This document shows positions 13,476-24,467 of a stretch of 64,000 bases of DNA, in pieces; position 1 is the stretch's first letter, and each line of letters begins with the position of its first letter. A program made the translations under genes and the position numbers. A model generated the notes under the pieces. It saw nothing but the letters and a program-made list of their open reading frames with translations, was not told the origin of the DNA and made no database searches. The stretch lies in the NCBI GenBank assembly GCA_026874595.1, contig CM049318.1, positions 60,796,250 through 60,860,249 of the forward strand, read 5' to 3'. The DNA is from Sipunculus nudus. Taxonomy: Eukaryota > Annelida > Sipuncula > Golfingiida > Sipunculidae.

Positions 13476-14219
13476 TAAGATAAATACCCTACTGGGAGGG
13501 GTGTAGACCAGGCCAGCATTAAGATCAATTTAATCAGTAAGACAAATACCCTACTGGGAGGGGTGTAGACCAGGCCAGCATTAAGATCAATTTAATCAGT
13601 AAGACAAATACCCTACTGTGAGGGGTGTAGACCAGGCCAGCATTAAGATCAATTTAATCAGTAAGATAAATACCCTACTGGGAGGGGTGTAGACCAGGCC
13701 AGCATTAAGATCAATTTAATCAGTAAGACAAATACCCTACTGGGAGGGGTGTAGACCAGGCCAGCATTAAGATCAATTTAATCAGTAAGACAAATACCCT
13801 ACTGTGAGGGGTGTAGACCAGGCCAGCATTAAGATCAATTTAATCAGTAAGATAAATACCCTACTGGGAGGGGTGTAGACCAGGCCAGCATTAAGATCAA
13901 TTTAATCAGTAAGACAAATACCCTACTGGGAGGGGTGTAGACCAGGCCAGCATTAAGATCAATTTAATCAGTGAGACAAATACCCTACTGTGAGGGGTGT
14001 AGACCAGGCCAGCATTAAGATCAATTTAATCAGTAAGATAAATACCCTACTGGGAGGGGTGTAGACCAGGCCAGCATTAAGATCAATTTAATCAGTAAGA
14101 CAAATACCCTACTGGGAGGGGTGTAGACCAGGCCAGCATTAAGATCAATTTAATCAGTAAGACAAATACCCTACTGTGAGGGGTGTAGACCAGGCCATCT
14201 TTAAGATCAATTTAATCAG
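13476..14219. repeat. Local 186-bp higher-order repeat (3 units, four times)
   Basis: Twelve units cycle as GATAAAT+GGGAGG, GACAAAT+GGGAGG, GACAAAT+GTGAGG four times. All carry AGCATTAAG except the last. The twelve units span 744 bp. Confidence 0.8.
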
Positions 14220-15405
14220 TAAGACAAATACCCTACTGTGAGGGGTGTAGACCAGGCCATCTTTAAGATCAATTTAATCAGTAAGACAAATACCCTACTG
14301 TGAGGGGTGTAGACCAGGCCAGCATTAAGATCAATTTAATCAGTAAGACAAATACCCTACTGTGAGGGGTGTAGACCAGGCCAGCATTAAGATCAATTTA
14401 ATCAGTAAGATAAATACCCTACTGGGAGGGGTGTAGACCAGGCCAGCATTAAGATCAATTTAATCAGTAAGACAAATACCCTACTGTGAGGGGTGTAGAC
14501 CAGGCCAGCATTAAGATCAATTTAATCAGTAAGACAAATACCCTACTGTGAGGGGTGTAGACCAGGCCAGCATTAAGATCAATTTAATCAGTAAGACAAA
14601 TACCCTACTGTGAGGGGTGTAGACCAGGCCAGCATTAAGATCAATTTAATCAGTAAGACAAATACCCTACTGTGAGGGGTGTAGACCAGGCCAGCATTAA
14701 GATCAATTTAATCAGTAAGATAAATACCCTACTGTGAGCGGTGTAGACCAGGCCAGCATTAAGATCAATTTAATCAGTAAGACAAATACCCTACTGTGAG
14801 GGGTGTAGACCAGGCCAGCATTAAGATCAATTTAATCAGTAAGACAAATACCCTACTGTGAGGGGTGTAGACCAGGCCAGCATTAAGATCAATTTAATCA
14901 GTAAGACAAATACCCTACTGTGAGGGGTGTAGACCAGGCCAGCATTAAGATCAATTTAATCAGTAAGACAAATACCCTACTGTGAGGGGTGTAGACCAGG
15001 CCAATATTAAGATCAATTTAATCAGTAAGATAAATACCCTACTGTGAGGGGTGTAGACCAGGCCATCTTTAAGATCAATTTAATCAGTAAGATAAATACC
15101 CTACTGTGAGGGGTGTAGACCAGGCCAGCATTAAGATCAATTTAATCAGTAAGATAAATACCCTACTGTGAGGGGTGTAGACCAGGCCATCTTTAAGATC
15201 AATTTAATCAGTAAGATAAACACCATACTGAAGGTTTGCAGCCCAAGCTAGTCTTATGATCAGTTTAATCAATAAGATAAATTATTTAGATACATTTATT
15301 AATCTAAAAAAAATGAATACTGTTCTTACGAGTTACAGGATGGTTCAAAGGTATAGAGCCATATAGTAAAGACTTTTGACAGGTAATAGAAATAGTTGTT
15401 CTTAC

Positions 15406-15546
15406 TTTTGAAAAGACGTTTGCTTTCCTCAGAAAGTTACGGCAGGAGCGCCACTTGGAACTCTTACGATGACGAAGCCAATCACCATGGGATTTGGCCA
15501 TAACCAGGTAATAGTTACCGGATTTGTAACTGGCTGGATTTTCAAG
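15406..15546 (-). CDS. Gene A, exon 2 (unidentified protein)
   Basis: A 141-bp exon of 47 codons, phase 0 at both ends. The acceptor has a good pyrimidine tract (CACTTTCTTCACTTTCAG) and the donor is AAAA|GTAAGA. The peptide begins LENPASYKSGNYYLV and continues with a strongly basic, Trp-containing stretch (DWLRHRKSSKWRSCRNF). That composition would suit binding of nucleic acid or acidic membrane, but this is only inference. No family is recognised. The donor opens the 14.4-kb satellite-filled intron. Confidence 0.7.
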
Positions 15547-15908
15547 CTGAAAGTGAAGAAAGTGTGAAATGTTTAAGTTATAAATATAACTTAATGTCTG
15601 AAGTTAAAGCTGACAATCTGATTAAAACAATAACTGTTATTATTAGTACATGCATTATCATTGAAACGGTTGATTATTGTAATAACCTATGATATTGATA
15701 GTCTATAGATCTATATCTGACTTTATTTAAAAAGTAATTATACAATAATTGAAATATACAACTGTTTTGAACTGAAACAATTGCTGGATTAATTTGGCAA
15801 TATTTGCTTTAGTGCTCTTATAACTTCGTATACTATCTCTGAAGCTCAAACTTAAGGCTAGGAAAAAGCATTAAAGGTGAAAATAGCTATAATATTGTAA
15901 TTATTTAC
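15547..15908 (-). other. Gene A intron 1
   Basis: A 362-bp AT-rich intron with a GTAAAT donor and a TTTCAG acceptor. Nothing else is seen. Confidence 0.55.
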
Positions 15909-15938
15909 CTTCTTATTGGTGGAGTTCGCGGAACCCAT
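15909..15938 (-). CDS. Gene A, first coding exon (ATG)
   Basis: Ten codons, MGSANSTNKK, then a donor AAG|GTAAAT. It ends in phase 0, matching the phase-0 start of exon 2. Gly2 with Ser6 fits the N-myristoylation pattern MGxxxS, so the product may be membrane-anchored; this is inference. The start is chosen because it is the ATG next to the donor in the only frame that joins exon 2. The region upstream (15939 to about 16020) would be 5' untranslated sequence. Confidence 0.55.
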
Positions 15939-17983
15939 CTTTGACTCTCAAAGTCGAACTGGAATGACGTTCTATCAGAGACAATACGTTGCCATCGCAA
16001 CACACGCATGACAGAGCATGCTCAGTTTACGTAGTTTTGTCACCAGTTAAAAATTTAAAACTTTACGTAAAAATAACGCGACGTCATCATTGGTTTTATC
16101 TGTCATGTACGCATGTCACACGTCTATTAATACCATACATATTCATAGGGGCATCACGTTTACTCGCCATACAAAAATTGATACAAAGTGTCTCTTAAGT
16201 TGTATTTCATGCACATCCATGGGTTTCATTGAAACAGATCAAGATTGCGCACTACTCACATTTCAGACATGCCAGGTCTCGCGCATTGAATGAGTTAAAA
16301 TGGTTGTCTATTAGTGAATGTTTCGTTTAAATAAGGATGAACAAAATAAAAGAGCTATAAACGGTTTATACTGTTGAACATTTAAAATAATATAAAAATT
16401 AATAGGCCTATAATGATATACTTGTGCGCGGAAACATCATGCATTAGGGGTACGCCGTGTTAGCGATTTCTATTTCAAAAACACTGCGGGAAAAATAATT
16501 AGCTTTAATCGGAACAATTAAGGCAAAAAAAGTATGGTTCTCGGGCATTTATTTTCAGAAATCAGTGCGGGCGGCCAGTATTTTATTTTTGTCCTTTTTT
16601 TGAATGTTTCGCTAAAAATGTATGATCAGGGAAAAGCATGAAAATAACATTTTTTTTTGCTAAACAGGTAAAAGCACTACATAAATTGTATTATTTATCT
16701 TCTTGAAAGATAAAAACAAAATAAAAATGTTAAATGCGGGGGTGGGGGGGGGGGGGGGGGTGGGGGGATGGTGGTTAAATTGACGCGGGTGGTGCCTGAG
16801 AACAATACCTTTTATTTATTTATTGTTTTTTCTTCCGCCTAAACAATGTTATAACATTTAATCGGAAATCATGATACATCAAGTGATACTTGTTTCTTAA
16901 CCGTGAGATGGAGATTTAACTTAGTGTTGGTCTAGGTCTACGTGTCGAGTAAAATTTTCATATACATTTTTTTTTCATATATCGGGTTAATTTTAAAGTA
17001 AATTCCACGTCTCGCATAATTCTATAATTCTGAAAATATTAAAAAAAAATAATAATAAAATTCAGATTTTTTTTTCACTGAGAACACCCTTGAAATCAGC
17101 CCCCTTTTTTGAAGAAATACCAATAGACAAAATAGAGCCACACAAACCTCGAAACCTAGTTTTCTACAATGCTCAAAATACAGTAAAATATATTAGGCCC
17201 TAATTCTACTCTTATTGATAGGGTCGACACTTGACAATAAAAGGACATGCATTATTGAACTTCAGATCAATGTGACTGCAAGCGAGCAATCTTGAACTTC
17301 CTGTCAGGCATATTATATCCATAACCAATCGATTGTCATATCATGTTTTTTTTTTTTTTTGCAGAAGGCCGTGATATCATTGTTCAACATTGGTCCCTTT
17401 GAGAGGATGTAGGCCTAGATACGTATACGCCATTATTTCATTTCAGAATAGACAGAACATTTACATGTTTTGCCACCAGCCAGCGACCTTCTATTTCATT
17501 TCGTGCACATTTCAAGAACCGTTCGAGCGATTTCCCTGAAATTTTAACTAAGATTCTCCTATATTTCCTATATACAGAAATTTAGTCCGTTAAGTGTTAT
17601 TTCTTTAAGTTAAGGGCCAGAACATAATGGACTTGGTTAAAAAAATCAGGAAAAATATTTACTCACTAAACATAAGAATTTGTTAAGCTATAGAGACTTT
17701 TTTTCCAAGAATAAAACTTTAGTTAAGCTTCAATTGAATACCTTAAATTAGAACTGAATTTTGTATTTTTTAAATAATTAGCATAAAAATAAATTAGTAC
17801 CTTAGATTTTGCCCAACTTTGACCATGGCACGTTTGTTTCCTGTGATTACTGTTGATTTTATTTTCACAGCATGTAAACGTATTTAATTTGTTTAAATCT
17901 GAAATTTGAAAATAAAAGCTTGAAATTTAGGCTAGTTGCAGAATTTTTCTTGAGGCTCTTTTGTGGTCACTTTCTTTGTCCAG
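15939..17983. other. Upstream region of gene A
   Basis: Non-coding as far as I can see. The first 350 bp are relatively rich in CpG and would hold the promoter of gene A, but no TATA box is obvious. A long G run lies at about 16741-16767 and a T run at about 17345-17360. Confidence 0.4.
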
Positions 17984-18075
17984 ATGCAGGCAGCCCACTC
18001 CAAGTCACTGGAAGTCAGCTATGCCAGGGTTCCTGATTTGTTACAGTCACTGGGGGAGATCCCCTGCTGTGACAG
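17984..18075 (+). CDS. Isolated internal exon candidate, plus strand
   Basis: A 92-bp stretch between a good acceptor (TCACTTTCTTTGTCCAG) and a donor (GACAG|GTGTAC). In one frame it reads MQAAHSKSLEVSYARVP, continuing to LGEIPCC, with normal protein composition. I do not recognise it. No partner exon is clear; an acceptor-like TTTTTTTTCAG at about 20358-20368 starts a short open stretch in the right phase. A 25-bp poly-C tract follows the donor within 25 bp. Confidence 0.35.
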
Positions 18076-19786
18076 GTGTACAGTTATTCTCATACCCCCC
18101 CCCCCCCCCCCCCCCCCACTCCCGGCCAACCAAACCCACCAAGTGTTATGAAGTAATTGTTATTGTTTGCACTGATTTCGTTAATTGTAATGCTGTTTCC
18201 ACTTAAATATACAAAACTTTCCTTGAAAAAGTAATTCAAGGAGTAATCCGAAAGATGCCATGTTGGGTTAATGTAGCATTTTTAAAGAAATCAATTTTCT
18301 TTTAAATGATTTTAACCATTTTAAATAGAATTAGACCCATCAGTATGCATAAATTGATAAAATATAAGGCAAATTATGGATAAAAAAGGGCACATTTTAA
18401 AATTGTGAAATCTGAATTAAGTATTATTTTTAGATATTTATTGTTTTGCAAATTAAAAGATATATTTTTGTGGTAAAAAAAATAAATATACATTTGTTTA
18501 CATGATGTGGTGTTATCTGACAAGATTGAGATTTATGATGATGCAACTTAGAATTATGAATCAAATTTTATATTCAGATATATATGTTTTATAGGAAATA
18601 TAAAAATTGGAAAAAAATGATGTGATAAATAAAATGAGGATCTAATAATAACATTTGTTCATTATTATCCTGCCTCATCAAAATAGCAGATCAGGCTTTG
18701 TTTGTCCTGTATGTATATGCAGAAATGTTGTGAATCCCCCCCTCCCCCCCCCCCCCAGCTGCCATTGATTCCTTTGCATTTGTACATGTGCACTGGGACA
18801 TTAGATTTTATTGCAAATGTGTAAAATTTATTTAATTTATAAAATAATTGGATTAGAAAATTAGAATTAGAAACATATTCTTGCCTCAGGAGAATGGAAC
18901 ATAAAGTGATCAGCTCTGTCTGTCCATCATGTATCCATTATCATTAAATATATATTAATTATAATTTTTTTCCCATGAGTACTGTTAAAATAACTTTTAT
19001 TTGCTGCATTTTGATGGTTAAAAGCGATTTAAGTCTTAACTCTAAAGGCCACTTCTATATTAAGTTGTTTAATATTGCAGATGTTAAACTTAAAACAATT
19101 TGATATAAAATTTAATAAAAAAATAAGAAATAATTGAAAATTCATATATTATCAGCTTTGATTGTCTACCAGTATGTCTGAATGAACTTTTTTTTATCCT
19201 GTTAGCATAGTTGAATAAAGTGAAATTCCTATGTATATTTACTATAATAAAACAGAGATATTGTAAACCCCCCCCCCCCCCCCCGACCACCAACACCACC
19301 ACCACCAAGTCCTTGCACCTGTGGACTGGGGACATTAGTTTTATTGCAACTGTACAGATTTTATAAAATAAAAATACATATATATTATAATATATATTAT
19401 AATATATATTATAATAAATAGATCCAATTGATCAAATATGTTAACCACTTAACTGTCAACAATTTATTAAAAAAACAATCACTGATCATGGTACTAATAT
19501 ACATCTTATGTTCACAAACTGCTCACATGCTTCAGTTGTAACATTTGTAAAAAATGAATGGGCTTGGCACAAAATATTACTTTCAAAAATTTCCTGCTCA
19601 TCAATACAAACCATTTATGTCAACCAGCCATGGCCTATCTTACCTTTTCCTCTTAGACTTTATCTCCATTTGATATTATTTTAGATTTTTACCTTCAAGG
19701 TCAAATTCAGCTGAGCACAGTGACCCATGGTTCCCTTGTTTCCAGATATTGTTGTTAAGGTCGAAGGGGGGGGGTGCCCTATCCCC

Positions 19787-19842
<56 letters not shown>

Positions 19843-20431
19843 TTCATATATTTCAATTCTATTTAGAAATTTACAAAATGAATAAATAAAAGAATATCAT
19901 ATTTGCAGGATCAACCCTAATGAGAAATTAGACATAGTATCCCCGGACAATTAGCCCCCCCCCCCCCCCTTCAAAAATAGGCTCTCATATTCAGAAGCAT
20001 AAACTGTCCATAAAACGCCCATATATTCGCAGACTTGATCTTGAAGACAAAGCTTAAGTGCACTTTATTCTTTGAATTTGTCTGATACCTTGATGGAATC
20101 AATTTGTGTAGCAAATTTGAACAGAAATACCATAATTCATGAGTTATAGGGTTAACAAGTTTCTGCAGATTTTGCTTTGAAAAGCAGGACCAAAGTCACT
20201 AGTCTTTAAACACGTCGGAGATCATAGTGGAAACAGTCTTTGTGTCACCTTTGATGAAAAAAGATAGGATACTTCCTATAAATCGGCAGATTTTACCTTG
20301 AAGGTGAAGGTCACAGGTTTTCAAACTCTTTCAACAACTATCATCTGATATCTTCTATTTTTTTTCAGATGGATACATCTATCGACTAAAGAAACAATAT
20401 TTAAATATACCTAATTCCATAATCTATATCT
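18076..20431. other. Non-coding region with low-copy duplications and poly-C tracts
   Basis: AT-rich. Related blocks of about 200 bp, each with a poly-C tract followed by text like GGACATTAGWTTTATTGCAA, occur near 18660-18860 and 19150-19370, with a weaker one near 18890-18960. A (TATATTATAA)n stretch lies at 19376-19416 and (TA)n at about 19789-19838. The passage around 19670-19745 resembles 47040-47105 (both have AATTCAGCTGAGCA). No gene is seen. Confidence 0.5.
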
Positions 20432-20439
20432 ATGTTTAT
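20432..20439. repeat. 8-bp target-site duplication (left) of hAT element
   Basis: ATGTTTAT directly before the terminal CAG. It is identical to 21118-21125. Confidence 0.85.
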
Positions 20440-21117
20440 CAGAGTTGGGTCCGAATGCAAATGCATTTGCATTTGTATTCAAATGTTGCACATTTGCATT
20501 TGCATTTAAATGCAAAAATTTTGAAAAGCCCGCATTTGCATTTGCATTTAAATGTCAGACTGATGTAATTCATTTGCATTTGCATTTGCATTTGAAAAAA
20601 TGCTATGCATTTGAATTTGCATTTGAAATGATGTGAATCAAATGTCAAATGCAAATTCTTAATATTTTGTCATTTTGCATGCAGCAAAAATATGTAGTTG
20701 TATACAATTCTTGTTGGATGCTGGACAACTGAGCTTAACATATGAATAGCTATATTCGATTTGCTCAAGGTAATGAATTTGAATGCATGGAAGGGTAGCT
20801 AGCTGTTATTATATAATAAAAAATGATCCAAAAAGGTTTTCGTTTATTATTTTCTACGGATAAAAAGTATATTTTATATTCGTTAGTATATATATAGACA
20901 TTTGCATTTAAAAGCACTTAAATGCATTTGCATTTGCATTTGAAAAAATCTGAATGCATTTGCATATGCATTTAAATGCAATTACTGGTAAAGCATTTGC
21001 ATTTGCATTTAAATGCAATGAGTGGTAAAGCATTTGCATTTGCATTTGCATTTGAGGAAACAACGTAACATTTGCATTTGCATTAAATGCGCCGAGTTGC
21101 ATTTGAACCCAACCCTG
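20440..21117. mobile_element. Non-autonomous hAT-type element full of ATTTGCAT octamers
   Basis: A 678-bp element without coding capacity. It has terminal inverted repeats (CAGAGTTGGGTCCGAATGCA at the left, CAGGGTTGGGTTCAAATGCA at the right when read inwards) and a perfect 8-bp target-site duplication, ATGTTTAT. Ends starting CAGRG with 8-bp duplications are typical of the hAT superfamily, whose transposase would act in trans. The inside consists largely of (ATTTGC)n blocks in both halves, with about 22 copies of ATTTGCAT/ATGCAAAT. Apparent reading frames across it are only the translated hexamer. Confidence 0.88.
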
Positions 21118-21125
21118 ATGTTTAT
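21118..21125. repeat. 8-bp target-site duplication (right) of hAT element
   Basis: ATGTTTAT directly after the terminal CTG. It matches 20432-20439. Confidence 0.85.
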
Positions 21126-21429
21126 GCGTAATATGAAAAATAAAATCTGTCGATTTATTTTTCACTTAAAAATAAAAAAATGCTCACAGCTAGTACTGGA
21201 AAGTGGCTACGATAGGGGTATTAAAAGGCGCGAAAACAAGAAGAGGACAGATATTCAAGATCCATGGTCAAATTTGATTTTTGGACCAATCTATGTATAC
21301 CTTATTGGGATATTAAGGTTTCGTATAATTTTCACCAAATATGAATACCTACTCAGAGAAAGTCAGAAATCACATAAATGATACAAGTTAGACATGTACG
21401 TGAATAGACGCCTTTATTTCTTTTTCAGT

Positions 21430-21511
21430 TACTCTGATCAGTGAGGTTCTTATTTTACAATGGTTGGAAACTGAAAATGTTAATGTGTCCGAAGGAGAAA
21501 GCAGATAACAA
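21430..21511 (+). CDS. Possible terminal exon fragment, plus strand
   Basis: After an acceptor-like CTTTATTTCTTTTTCAG, one frame reads TLISEVLILQWLETENVNV, then SEGESR and a stop. The composition is protein-like and the acceptor is good, but the needed phase (one base from the previous exon) does not fit the candidate at 17984-18075. It may belong to another, unseen exon or be chance. Confidence 0.25.
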
Positions 21512-21559
21512 TATTAGATCCTGGCAATGCTGTATTGCACTTTTGTCAACACATGTCGC

Positions 21560-21562
<3 letters not shown>

Positions 21563-21631
<69 letters not shown>
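21563..21631. repeat. (TA)n microsatellite
   Basis: A (TA)n tract with one interruption at 21601. It is the left flank of the MITE at 21632. Confidence 0.95.
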
Positions 21632-21633
<2 letters not shown>

Positions 21634-21807
21634 TAAAACCTCGTTGTGTCGAACTCGCTTAAGTCGAGTACCCTGCTTATGTTAAAGTAACACTCGATAT
21701 TCTGGCCAACTCTAGGTAAATTATTACCAAATAAAAGCCGCTTGTGTCGAACCTCATTTATGTATCTAAGTTTTTTTGTAGGTTCCTTAGACTTTGACAA
21801 AACGAGG

Positions 21808-21812
<5 letters not shown>
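21632..21812. mobile_element. pogo/Tigger-like MITE between two (TA)n tracts
   Basis: About 180 bp with imperfect inverted ends: AAAACCTCGTTGTGTCGAAC at the left and ATAACCTCGTTTTGTCAAAG at the right read inwards. Repeated CTCG..TGTCGAAC text is typical of pogo/Tigger-type Tc1-mariner MITEs, which insert at TA. Long (TA)n tracts lie on both sides, so the element may have entered one and split it. It has no coding capacity. Confidence 0.55.

Positions 21813-21885
<73 letters not shown>
21813..21885. repeat. (TA)n microsatellite
   Basis: A long TA tract forming the right flank of the MITE. Confidence 0.95.
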
Positions 21886-21886
<1 letters not shown>

Positions 21887-22630
21887 CTGGTGACCGATAA
21901 ATATGAACAGGAGAGATCCAGACTACATATCCAAAAGTTAATTTGTAGGCCTACTCTTATTTACAGAAAAAAAAATCCTTGTGCGGAAAACAGTGGCGGA
22001 CTCTCGCGGCCTCCTGCTTTGCGTCTATTGGCTCCATCAAAATTACGTATAGGGAGCGCGCAGGGCTGAAGTCCCAGACTCCAGCAACCTGTAGCTGCTC
22101 GATAAAGCAAAATCATCATATTTACAGCAATCAATCATATTTACAAAAGTTTAATGGCGCTTCTCTGGTTTCGATTTCCAAAGAATGATTAATTTTTCAT
22201 AGGGTTTTAGAAAATTAGGCCCAGCACAACAATTGACGTTTATAATTTTGGCGATATACCAATGTAGTCAATGGATCGGCGATATAAATAATTTGTCGTG
22301 CAGGTAGAGTTATACATATAGGTTGCGCATGAGTGTTACTGGTTTTATGCCCAAATACCGAATTACATCAATGGGTCTGATATGAACTTTCAGTCAGAAA
22401 AAATTCTCGTCTGTAAAGATATGGTAGGTGCATACTATTTTAATTAGAAATATAGCTAACTGAATATATGACATTTTCCCAATGTTTTCACTCAACCCCC
22501 AACACTCATTGTCTGTGGTCGCCAACAGGTGTCACTAATATAATAGAATAGTTCATGTATGTGAATCCTCGGCAAGTGTGTGTAATATTTTTCAGGTTTA
22601 GTAATGAGGATAAGGTCTCGAAGGACAAGT
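21886..22630. other. Non-coding spacer
   Basis: No exon is supported. A GC-richer patch at about 21985-22100 has no reading frame I trust. Confidence 0.4.
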
Positions 22631-22647
22631 TTTTTTTACAAATCATA

Positions 22648-22943
22648 TTTATTTTTATACAAAAAGCAAGATCACACACATACAAAATACAGTGCACGTG
22701 TAATATGTGATGTATTGACGTTACATTTACGCTTAACCAGCTAATTTAAAAATACTTTACCAAGGTTTTCGCTCACGATTCTAAAATACATGCCTGATAC
22801 AGACATGTTGAAAATAAATAAAGAAATGTACAAATTTTGTAAATTACAAAAAAAAATACAAATATCCAAATTAAGAAAACTGGTTGTTTAGTGCTGAGTT
22901 TCGTCACACGGTTCACTTATATTACGGAAACATTCACAGCCAC

Positions 22944-22975
<32 letters not shown>

Positions 22976-23031
22976 CCTACCTGAACTGGAAAATATGAAA
23001 CATACAAGAATATACCTAAGATATAGTATCA
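22648..23031 (-). other. Probable 3' UTR of the GPCR gene
   Basis: Sequence following the TGA of the receptor. The minus strand has AATAAA at 22653-22648, about 380 bases after the stop, a reasonable polyadenylation signal. A short (TA)n (about 22944-22973) lies within it. The exact end is inferred. Confidence 0.4.
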
Positions 23032-24467
23032 TCATAAAATGACACTCGATTCAGGAGAACTTATCATTTGCCTTCTTTTTGGATTGCGTCTCCAGGATTT
23101 TGGACTTTTAGGTTTAACAAAACTGAATTTACGAGGTCTCGTAAAATTCTTGCGACATTCAAAAAGCTCAAAAAGTTTCTCGAGCTGGATGGCAGGGTCA
23201 CTCTTTGACCGGCGGAGCATAGTTTTATCAACATCCGAGAACTTCCGGCGGGATTCATTAAGGAACGTTCGCATCGATACGGAGCTGCATCTTCTTTTAG
23301 AGGCAGAGGGAGCACTTTTTCTTTTACTGGTTTGCCGCGGAAGTTTTGGTTTAGGTGGACTATCTAAGCGCTCCACAGATGGTAGTCGTACCAGTGTTTT
23401 GTCTGTTTTGTCACTGAGAGACCTGTGAAGGAAAGCGTTATGGTGCCCTGGAGGCCGGCCTAATGTAGGAGAAGACTTTCTCCCAAAGTTCACTCTGAGA
23501 CTGAGAGCTCGCCGCAGGAAGGAAGCGTTGCTTATCTTTTCAACAGAGTCCCCCCTGGATCGCATGGTGTCAGCAGATTTAGTTCCAGATTCCGGAGGCA
23601 GAAGCGTATTATAGCTTGTTGATCTACCGTAGGATGCTCTCTCTACTGTTAATAGATGTGAACAGTCACTTGTCCCGTCGGGACTTATTTCTGAATTTTC
23701 CGCTTTCTTTGAATTGTTCCTCTCTTTATATGATAGTGATTCTTGACTTCTCCATGGCCGTTTTAATCCTTTTGACCTTCTGGGATCTTTTATTTTTCTC
23801 AATAATTTACCAAGAGCTCTTGAGCGTTTCTTAAAGCGCTGTTTTTGTAATACAGCCTCGTTATCATAATAATCCTCGCTGTGACTAGATGGACATATTT
23901 CATCACTTCCGCTGAATTTGACTACACTCTCTCTGGGGGTACAACTGGTCCGCTCATCATTTTCATCCGCTACAGAAATCTCAATCCGCGGCAGGTTTGG
24001 AATAATACTCGTTGAATAAGATTCTGCCTGACATTTTGGTTTGTCGTAATCATCGGATCTTTCACCCCGATGATCGCGTTTTCGCTTCCGGCTGCGTTTC
24101 TGGCTGCTCCATTTCCAAACGGAACCTTCTGACGTATCTTGGTACGCAACCATTGGGTAATACAACGCTAAGTTGAGTCGGCATATTTCTCGCCGTGAGG
24201 TTTTCGGGCAATAATGAATTTCTATATCTGGGAATATATCACTGGCGAGTTTCTCGAAGCAGATGATGTCATCGGGAAGACTGCAGGACGAATTAGAACG
24301 CTGGGGTGGATGTAGCAACTGGTCAGCGAGATCTGTAACACTTTCATCCAAAGGTTTCCCTGGATATTCCGGCAGCGGAGGAATACTTCCCGTCACCTTG
24401 TGAAACATCCACTCCCACAAATTAGTCCGCAGTGTTTGGAAACGTCCTGGTGTTCCCGGTGTGGTAT
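23032..24467 (-). CDS. Class A GPCR, exon 3: long cytoplasmic tail (residues 355-831 and stop)
   Basis: This last exon encodes almost the whole cytoplasmic tail, 477 residues. The acceptor GTTCGGATTTCAG|AT supplies two bases that complete the Asp codon begun by exon 2 (phase 1), and the frame runs open to TGA. The tail is very basic and serine-rich. Many Arg-x-x-Ser type sites are visible (RRALSLR, HRSLSDK, RRKFSD, RPRKFSF). An exact RSKSDP (about residues 774-779) fits the 14-3-3 mode I pattern. The last residues, SSVIL, could be a class II PDZ ligand (V-x-L). The tail is much longer than the 50-100 residues usual in class A receptors. No folded domain is recognised. Confidence 0.9.

Larger units (their letters stand above)
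5969..15290. repeat. 62-bp satellite, main array (about 150 units)
   Basis: The TGTAG tag of the unit occurs first at 6000 and last at 15176, exactly 148 steps of 62 bp, so there is no net insertion or deletion over 149 units. One decayed 61-bp unit follows (about 15230-15290). Variation is almost all at three diagnostic sites: GACAAAT or GATAAAT; CTACTGGGAGG, CTACTGTGAGG or CTAATGGGAGG; and ATCTTTAAG, AGCATTAAG or AGCCTTATG. The unit is not a multiple of 3 and no long reading frame runs through it. The whole array lies in intron 2 of gene A. Confidence 0.97.

Noticed and set aside
5969-15290. CRISPR-like appearance of regularly spaced repeats
   Set aside because: The whole 62-bp unit is repeated; there are no unique spacers, and the surroundings are eukaryotic.
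20439-21165. Cys/Lys- or Phe/Ala-rich reading frames on both strands
   Set aside because: They are only translations of the ATTTGC hexamer array of the hAT element.
23039-23428. 129-codon frame on the plus strand
   Set aside because: It is antisense to the GPCR tail exon, whose frame is supported by splice phase and motifs.
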